NCBI RefSeq assembly: GCF_002240355.1
Contig: NZ_CP016353.1
Location: forward strand, 5,185,001 to 5,249,000
Direction: 5' to 3'
From: Prauserella marina
GTDB taxonomy: Bacteria; Actinomycetota; Actinomycetes; Mycobacteriales; Pseudonocardiaceae
Length of the DNA: 64,000 nucleotides
Shown here: piece by piece, positions 52,870 through 64,000 of the stretch
Numbering within the stretch: the stretch's first letter is position 1
How the letters are laid out: each line of letters begins with the position of its first letter
Notes under the pieces: model-generated
What the model saw: the letters and a program-made list of their open reading frames with translations, nothing else
Database searches by the model: none
Told to the model about the DNA's origin: nothing
Program-made: the position numbers and the translations under genes

Positions 52870-54879
52870 GTGACCCGCTCGGAACCCAGCCTCGCAGGCG
52901 CACTGCTCGACCGGCGATACCGTGTCGACCGGCTGCTCGCGCACGGTGGCATGTCGTCGGTGTACCGCGGCGTCGACACCAGACTGGACCGCCCCGTCGC
53001 CATCAAGATCATGGACTCCCGGTTCGCCGACGACCGCAATTTCGTCGACCGGTTCGAAAGGGAAGCGCGCTCCGCTGCCCGACTGCACCACCCGCACGTC
53101 GTCGCCGTCCACGACCAGGGCTTCGACACCTCGGCCGGCCACGAGGACCGCAGGGCCTTCCTCGTCATGGAGCTCGTCGACGGCGGCACCCTGCGCGATC
53201 TCATCGACCAGCGGGGTGCCCTCGACGTCCCGCTCGCGATCACCGTCGCCGAGAACGTGCTGTCCGCTCTCGCCGCCGCGCACGGCGAGGGCCTGGTGCA
53301 CAGGGACGTGAAACCGGAGAACGTGCTCATCGGCCGCAGAGGCAGCGCCGAAGGCGGTGTTGTCAAGGTCGGGGACTTCGGGCTGGTCAGGGCGGTCGCG
53401 AGCGCGGGAACGACGAGTACGAGCGTCATCCTCGGCACGGTGGCCTACCTCTCGCCGGAGCAGGTCACCTCCGGTTCGGCAAGCGAACGCGGCGACGTCT
53501 ATTCGACGGGCATCCTGCTCTACGAGATGCTGACCGGGCAGGTTCCCTACACCGGTGACACCGCGCTGTCGGTGGCGTACCGGCACGTGAACGACGACGT
53601 GCCGGCCCCGAGTGTCCTGCGCCCCGGTATCCCGCCCGCACTCGACGACCTCGTGTTGCGAGCCACCCGGCGCGACCCCGAGGCCCGCCCCGCCGACGCG
53701 GGCGCGTTCAAGGCCGAGCTGGAGAACGTGCGCGCCGAACTGGGCATGGCGCCGGTCGCCGTTCCCGTGCCGTCGACACCCGACGACCAGGCGAGCGCGG
53801 TCACCGTCTCGGGAAGCACCGGAAGGCACGCCGCGCCCGATTTCGACGCGGAGCGCACGGTTCCGGCCATCCAGGCGATCACCTCGACGGCGGGCCCGAG
53901 GGGCACCCAGGCGCTGCCGAGGGGAGCGGTTTCCAGGGACCAGCCTGCCGTCTCGCAGGAAGAGCCTCCGCCGCCCGAAGCGGAGCTGCCCGCGCGGCGA
54001 GGAAAGGTGTTTCCCGCGCTGTGGATCGCCGTTGGCCTGCTCATCGTCGCCGGGATCGGCGTCGGCATCTGGTGGTTCACCGGCGGAAGGTACGTCGACG
54101 TGCCGAAGGTCGCCGGCATGGAAACCGGTCAGGCCGAACAACTCGTCAGGGGAGCTGAGCTGACCCCCCGGGTCACCGAGGCCAGGCACAACACGGTGCC
54201 GAGCGGAACCGTCATCGGCACCGAACCGGAAGCCGGTTCGCGCGCGCTGCTCGGCGACGAGATCACCATCGTCGTCTCGCTCGGCAAACCGGTGGTACCC
54301 GACATTCCGGCAGGCGCGACGGTCGAACAGGCCGAGCAGGCGATCAAGGCCATGCAGCTCGAACCACGACGAGACGGCAACGCCGACCAGTACAGCGACC
54401 AGGTGCCGGAAGGCGCGGTCATCACGGTGACCCCGCAGCCGGGAAACCAGGCCAACATCGGCGACCAGGTCACCATCGTCGTATCGAAGGGGCCACCGCC
54501 GACACCCGTGCCCTCCGTCGCCGGGATGTCGAGGGACGAGGCATTCCAGGCACTCACCGATGCCGGATTCGAACCGTTCGACGCGGGCGAGGAGTTCGGC
54601 GAGGGCGTCGCGGCCGGGCACGTCACCCGAACCGATCCGGCGCAGGGCGCGACCCTCGAAGACGACAAGCGGGTCGGCGTCTACGTGTCCAACGCCATCG
54701 AGGTTCCTTCGGTGATGGGAAGGCAGATCGACGAAGCCCTGCAAATACTCGGCGAAGCGGGGCTGACGTCGAACGCCGAAGATCACCGGGGACGGTTCGC
54801 CTTCGTCGTCAACCAGGATCCCGCGCCGGGAAGCTGGGTGGAGAAGGGCACGGCCGTCAACCTGACGCTCGTTCCGTGA
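52870..54879 (+). CDS. pknL: Ser/Thr protein kinase with PASTA repeats (PknL position)
   Basis: 669 residues from GTG 52870; TAGGAT (52856-52861) ends eight bases before it and there is no ribosome site, so a leaderless start is likely. Hanks kinase domain 15-280: Lys 46 in AIKIMD, catalytic Asp 146 in HRDVKPEN, DFG 169-171. An acidic linker, TM helix about 380-403 (WIAVGLLIVAGIGVGIWWF), and four extracellular PASTA repeats (about 407-669) follow. PASTA modules sense cell-wall fragments. M. tuberculosis PknL at this locus has none, so the receptor part differs. Targets likely include the divergent Rv2175c-like protein. Confidence 0.9.
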   Translation: MTRSEPSLAGALLDRRYRVDRLLAHGGMSSVYRGVDTRLDRPVAIKIMDSRFADDRNFVDRFEREARSAARLHHPHVVAVHDQGFDTSAGHEDRRAFLVMELVDGGTLRDLIDQRGALDVPLAITVAENVLSALAAAHGEGLVHRDVKPENVLIGRRGSAEGGVVKVGDFGLVRAVASAGTTSTSVILGTVAYLSPEQVTSGSASERGDVYSTGILLYEMLTGQVPYTGDTALSVAYRHVNDDVPAPSVLRPGIPPALDDLVLRATRRDPEARPADAGAFKAELENVRAELGMAPVAVPVPSTPDDQASAVTVSGSTGRHAAPDFDAERTVPAIQAITSTAGPRGTQALPRGAVSRDQPAVSQEEPPPPEAELPARRGKVFPALWIAVGLLIVAGIGVGIWWFTGGRYVDVPKVAGMETGQAEQLVRGAELTPRVTEARHNTVPSGTVIGTEPEAGSRALLGDEITIVVSLGKPVVPDIPAGATVEQAEQAIKAMQLEPRRDGNADQYSDQVPEGAVITVTPQPGNQANIGDQVTIVVSKGPPPTPVPSVAGMSRDEAFQALTDAGFEPFDAGEEFGEGVAAGHVTRTDPAQGATLEDDKRVGVYVSNAIEVPSVMGRQIDEALQILGEAGLTSNAEDHRGRFAFVVNQDPAPGSWVEKGTAVNLTLVP

Positions 54880-54945
54880 TCTCGCCACGCGGCACCTGGT
54901 GAGACGGAACTGCGGCGGCCCGGCCCCAGTGCCACACTCTTGACC

Positions 54946-55476
54946 ATGCCACGCTCGAACATCCGGCTGATTCAGGGTGACATCACCACCCAGGAGGTGG
55001 ATGTCATCGTCAACGCGGCCAATTCCAGCCTCCTCGGCGGCGGCGGGGTCGACGGTGCCATCCACCGCGCGGGAGGACCGGACATCCTCGCCGCGTGCGA
55101 GCGGCTCAGGGAAACGACTCATCCCGACGGGCTGCCCACCGGCGACGCTGTCGCCACGACGGCGGGGCGCTTGCCCGCTCGATGGGTTATTCACACGGTC
55201 GGTCCCGTCTACTCCACAAACGAGGATCGCTCACAGCTGTTGGCGTCCTGTTACCACGAAGCGTTACGTGTTGCCGAAGAACTCGGCGCCCAAGCGATTG
55301 CTTTTCCCGCGATATCGGCTGGAATTTTTCGATGGCCCCTCGACAACGCGGCGAAAATCGCCGTAGATTCGGTCGAGGCGGCCGGGAGCGCTATGAGCGA
55401 AGTCCGGTTCGTTCTGTTCAATGCCGAAGCCTATGTCGCCTTCGAGCAAGCGATCAAAGGATTAGCGGGCCGGTAA
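54946..55476 (+). CDS. Macro domain protein (ADP-ribose / O-acetyl-ADP-ribose hydrolase type)
   Basis: 176 residues from ATG 54946 (TTG 54940 in frame is an alternative). Macro-domain blocks: IRLIQGDITTQEVDVIVNAA, NSSLLGGGGVDGAIHRAGG, and FPAISAGIFRWP. This is the MacroD/YmdB-like group that removes ADP-ribose or deacetylates O-acetyl-ADP-ribose. It begins 66 bases after pknL on the same strand. The 3' part uses more A and T in third positions than its neighbours, a sign it may have been acquired separately. Confidence 0.9.
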   Translation: MPRSNIRLIQGDITTQEVDVIVNAANSSLLGGGGVDGAIHRAGGPDILAACERLRETTHPDGLPTGDAVATTAGRLPARWVIHTVGPVYSTNEDRSQLLASCYHEALRVAEELGAQAIAFPAISAGIFRWPLDNAAKIAVDSVEAAGSAMSEVRFVLFNAEAYVAFEQAIKGLAGR

Positions 55477-55640
55477 CACGGCGACCACGCATGCGTCATC
55501 CGCACCTGGTGGACTGGAAGAGGAAGTTGCGAAACGGCGACGCGTGGGATACCCGAGCGCGGCGACGCCACGGCGTCGCATGCGTGAATTCGCAACCACA
55601 ACAGCAACCGACGTAGCGACGATTTCCGGGGAGACCGCCG

Positions 55641-56960
55641 ATGCCATCGGACCGGCTGAGCGCACTGGACATTGCCTTCCTGTGCCTTGAGGGCGAAGCG
55701 ACGCCCATGCACATGGGCGCGGTGGCGACATTCCGCCCTCGCGGGCACGTCGACCCGCACCGGCTGCGTTCCCTGCTCGCCAAGCGCGCCGCGGTAATTC
55801 CCAAACTGGGAAGGCGGGTCAGGTCGACGTGGCCGATGTTCGGCGGAGCGCAATGGGAAAAAGACCCTGATTTCGAAGCCGAACGTCACATTGACGTCCA
55901 CCGGCTTTGTGACCTCTACGAACCCGATCCGCTTGCCGAATTCGCGTCACACTGGATCGCCGAACCACTCGACACCAACGCTCCATTGTGGAACATGCAG
56001 ATCGTGACCGGACTTCCCGGCGACGAGTTCGCCGTGCTCATGAAGTTCCACCACGCGCTGACCGACGGGGCCGGTGCGGTCGAAGTCGGCTTCGGCCTCC
56101 TCGACGACGTCGCGATCCCGGTCCAGCGCGAGGTCGCGGACGGTCCTCGGACGCCGGCTTCGCCGCTCGACGTCCTCCGTTCCGGAGCGTCGACCGCCAT
56201 CGGCCAGGCAGCGGAATCGGCCGGTATCGCCCGCGACGTCCTGCGCGCGGCGAGACCTTATCCGATCTCCCCCACCGCGACGGTCAACTCGACGAGCCGC
56301 AAGCTCGGCTTCGTCAAAATCGACCTCGCCGACATCAGGTACATCCGGAAAGCCCACGGCGGTACGACAAACGACGTCGTGCTCGCCGTGCTCGCCGGAG
56401 CACTCCGCGACTGGATGATCAACAGAGGCCAGCGCGCCGACGCCCGTTCGCTGCGCGCGCTGGTCCCGGTGAGCCTGCGGGGAAGGGACGCCCGCAACAA
56501 CGGCGGAAACGTACTGTCCGGCTACCTGTGCGAACTACCCGTCGAACTGGACGACCCGGTCGACCGCCTCGCCGCGATCAGGCATTCGATGGACCGCAAC
56601 AAGAAGGCCGGACCGAGCAGAGGAGCGGGCGCGATCCCGATACTGGCCAACAGGTTGCCTGCCGGTATCCACCGGCTGGCGACCAGGATGGCGGGCATGG
56701 CGGCACCGCTGCTTTTCGACACCGTCGTCACCAACGTGCCGCTGCCGAGCAGGCCGATGACGCTCGACGGGGCGAGGCTGCGCGGCGTGTACCCGATCGT
56801 CCCGCTCGCGCCGCACCAGTCGGTGGGCATCGCCGTCTCCAGCTACCGCAACACGCTCCACATCGGACTACAGGTCAATGGAGCCGCGGTACCCGACATC
56901 GGCTCGCTCTCCGACGCCGTGACCAAATCGGTGGCCGGGCTCTACCAGCGGTGCGGCTAG
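55641..56960 (+). CDS. Wax ester synthase/diacylglycerol acyltransferase (WS/DGAT)
   Basis: 439 residues from ATG 55641 with GGGGAGA upstream. The catalytic HHxxxDG motif is HHALTDG at 137-143. N-terminal SALDIAFLCLEGEATPMHMG and C-terminal VTNVPLPSRPMTLDGARLRG (the PLW-like segment) are normal for the family. It transfers acyl-CoA to diacylglycerol or fatty alcohol, giving storage lipid. It lies between macro-domain and aroG genes, converging with aroG. The 164 bases upstream contain no clear gene, only a weak 41-codon ORF. Confidence 0.92.
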   Translation: MPSDRLSALDIAFLCLEGEATPMHMGAVATFRPRGHVDPHRLRSLLAKRAAVIPKLGRRVRSTWPMFGGAQWEKDPDFEAERHIDVHRLCDLYEPDPLAEFASHWIAEPLDTNAPLWNMQIVTGLPGDEFAVLMKFHHALTDGAGAVEVGFGLLDDVAIPVQREVADGPRTPASPLDVLRSGASTAIGQAAESAGIARDVLRAARPYPISPTATVNSTSRKLGFVKIDLADIRYIRKAHGGTTNDVVLAVLAGALRDWMINRGQRADARSLRALVPVSLRGRDARNNGGNVLSGYLCELPVELDDPVDRLAAIRHSMDRNKKAGPSRGAGAIPILANRLPAGIHRLATRMAGMAAPLLFDTVVTNVPLPSRPMTLDGARLRGVYPIVPLAPHQSVGIAVSSYRNTLHIGLQVNGAAVPDIGSLSDAVTKSVAGLYQRCG

Positions 56961-56975
56961 CGAGCCCCTGCCCGT

Positions 56976-58550
<1,575 letters not shown>

Positions 58551-58576
58551 TCACCCGGCACGGGCAGCCGTACCGG

Positions 58577-60077
58577 TCAGACCACCGCGAGCGGCAACGC
58601 CGTCGGGTGCACCGGCGAAGGCAGATCCGAGGCTCCGGTGAGGTAGTGGTCGACCGCGTGCGCGACCGAACGTCCCTCCGCGATCGCCCACACCACGAGC
58701 GAGGCACCCCGGTGCGCGTCGCCGCACACGAAAACGCCAGGCGCCGCCGTCTGCCAATCGGGACCGCAGGACACCGTGCCACGCGGTGTCAGGGACAACC
58801 CGAGATCATCGAGCAACCGCATGTGCTCGACGCCCTCGAAACCGATCGCGAACAACACGAGATCGGCCGGGATTTCCTCGACCTCCTCGCTCGTCGCAAC
58901 CACCTCGCGGCGGCCGGTCTCGCTGTCCTTCTCCACCCTGACGGTCCGCAGTTCGATCGCCCTCACCGCGCCGTCCTCGTCACCGACGAACCGCTTGACC
59001 GCGACCGCGAACCGCCGTTCCCCCCGCTCCTCGTGCACCGGGTAGGTGCGCAACAGATAAGGCCAGGTCGGCCACGGCGACCTCTCGTCGTCGCGTGTGG
59101 ACGGTGGCTGCGGGTATTGGTCGAGCTGGGTCACCGAGAGCGCGCCCTGGCGGATCGCCGTGCCGTAGCTGTCGGCACCGGTGTCCCCGCCGCCGATGAT
59201 CACGACGTGCTTGCCTGCCGCGTCGATGTCAGGGGGCCCATCGCCCTCGCACTGCTTGTTGGCGGGAACGAGGTGCTCCATCGCGAGATGGATTCCGGAA
59301 AGCTCCCTGCCATCGGTGGTCGTGTCGTCCCTGCCCCGCAAGGCACCGACGGCGAGCACGACGGCGTCGAACCGTTCCCTCAGTTCCTCCACCGTGACGT
59401 CGACGCCGACCTCGCAGGCGGTGACGAACGTCGTGCCCTCCCTGCGAAGCTGGGCGAGCCTGCGATCGAGAACCTTCTTCTCCATCTTGAACTCGGGAAT
59501 GCCGTACCGCAGCAGGCCGCCGAGCCGGTCGTCCCGCTCGAACACCGTCACCTCATGCCCGGCGCGAGTGAGCTGCTGGGCGGCGGCAAGCCCGGCCGGC
59601 CCGGACCCGACGACGGCGACCCGCTGCCCCGTCGGCACCTCGGACTGCTCCGGCCGCACGTAGTCCAGCTCCCACGCCCGCGCCGCGATGGTCTCCTCGA
59701 CCCGCTTGATGGCCACCGGCCCGCCCGAGGCAGGCGAAATCGACAACACGCAGCCCGCCTCACACGGCGCGGGACACAACTTTCCCGTGAACTCCGGAAA
59801 GTTGTTCGTCGCGTGCAACCGCTCGCTCGCCTCGGCCCAGTCGCCACGCCGCACGAGATCGTTCCACTCCGGAATCAGGTTGCCGAGCGGACATCCCGCC
59901 GAACCCGAATGACAGAACGGGATCCCGCAATCCATGCACCGGCTCGCCTGCGTGCGAACCTCCTGGTCGCGTTCCTCCGTGCTCTGCTCCGCGTAGACCT
60001 CACGCCAGTCCTGAACGCGCTCGTCCTTCGGCCGCTTCGCCTGCTCGGCACGCTGATACCTCAAGAAACCATTCGGA

Positions 60078-60085
<8 letters not shown>
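58577..60085 (-). CDS. gltD: Glutamate synthase (NADPH), small subunit
   Basis: 502 residues from GTG 60085, overlapping the gltB stop by eight bases. N-terminal Fe-S region has [12 protein letters not shown] and [12 protein letters not shown], then [12 protein letters not shown] and NADPH Rossmann motifs are [20 protein letters not shown] and [15 protein letters not shown]. It supplies electrons from NADPH to GltB for converting glutamine and 2-oxoglutarate to two glutamates. The length is typical. The 209 bases to aroG hold no gene. Confidence 0.95.

Positions 60086-64000
<3,915 letters not shown>

Noticed and set aside
54556-54580. SOS-box-like TCGAAC/GTTCGA inside pknL
   Set aside because: The half-sites are only one base apart instead of four and lie in the PASTA coding region.
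55491-55616. 41-codon ORF between the macro-domain and WS/DGAT genes
   Set aside because: No ribosome site and no recognisable sequence; two ACGCATGCG-type palindromes flank it but give no clear meaning.

Overview
This 64-kb window is chromosomal DNA of a high-GC actinobacterium, most likely a member of the Pseudonocardiaceae (Amycolatopsis / Prauserella / Saccharomonospora type). The evidence is the consistently high GC at third codon positions, F420- and mycothiol-type enzymes, the recX-recA-DUF3046 and miaB-gluABCD blocks, an Sdh1-type succinate dehydrogenase, and clear synteny with two mycobacterial regions. The genus assignment is inference. I see no rRNA, tRNA, insertion sequence, prophage or CRISPR array. 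Both ends cut a gene: an NDP-forming acyl-CoA ligase on the left and gltB on the right.

Layout. 1-9.5 kb is an organic-acid/CoA region: the end of a CoA ligase, an Nramp-like transporter lacking the usual metal-binding motifs, TerC, an FCD-type GntR repressor divergent from sucCD, a small DoxX operon, and an oxalate/formate-type MFS transporter whose upstream dyad resembles sequence next to the GntR gene. 9.5-15.2 kb holds miaB with its membrane-protein neighbour and the gluABCD glutamate importer, which has a large hairpin between gluB and gluC. 15.2-21.8 kb holds the Sdh1 operon (Rv0250c-Rv0247c type) and a coupled Entner-Doudoroff edd-eda pair. 21.8-34.2 kb holds an acyltransferase, recA/recX with a LexA box, a membrane-anchored Hsp70, the giant helicase Lhr and peptide deformylase. 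34.2-41.8 kb is more variable: secreted proteins, an ACT-GNAT acetyltransferase, a degenerate tandem-repeat stretch, a beta-propeller protein, and a HEPN gene under a perfect SOS box.

41.9-60 kb follows the mycobacterial order metF (Rv2172c), idsA2 (Rv2173), Rv2175c, pknL and aroG (Rv2178c). At the place occupied in Mycobacterium by mptA lies a translationally coupled carotenoid operon (idsA-crtI-crtB) that continues into an F420-type oxidoreductase, followed by a CGNR regulator / MFS pair that appears to be leaderless in both directions. A macro-domain gene and a wax ester synthase/DGAT gene lie between pknL and aroG. The window ends in gltD and gltB.

How the genes fit together: central carbon (sucCD, sdh, edd-eda) and nitrogen (gluABCD, gltBD) metabolism dominate, interleaved with DNA repair (recA, recX, lhr), protein acetylation and phosphorylation, and isoprenoid/lipid storage. 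No single undescribed multi-gene system is proven here. The best candidates for follow-up are the SOS-box HEPN gene, the shared-dyad carboxylate regulon, and the CGNR/MFS leaderless switch.
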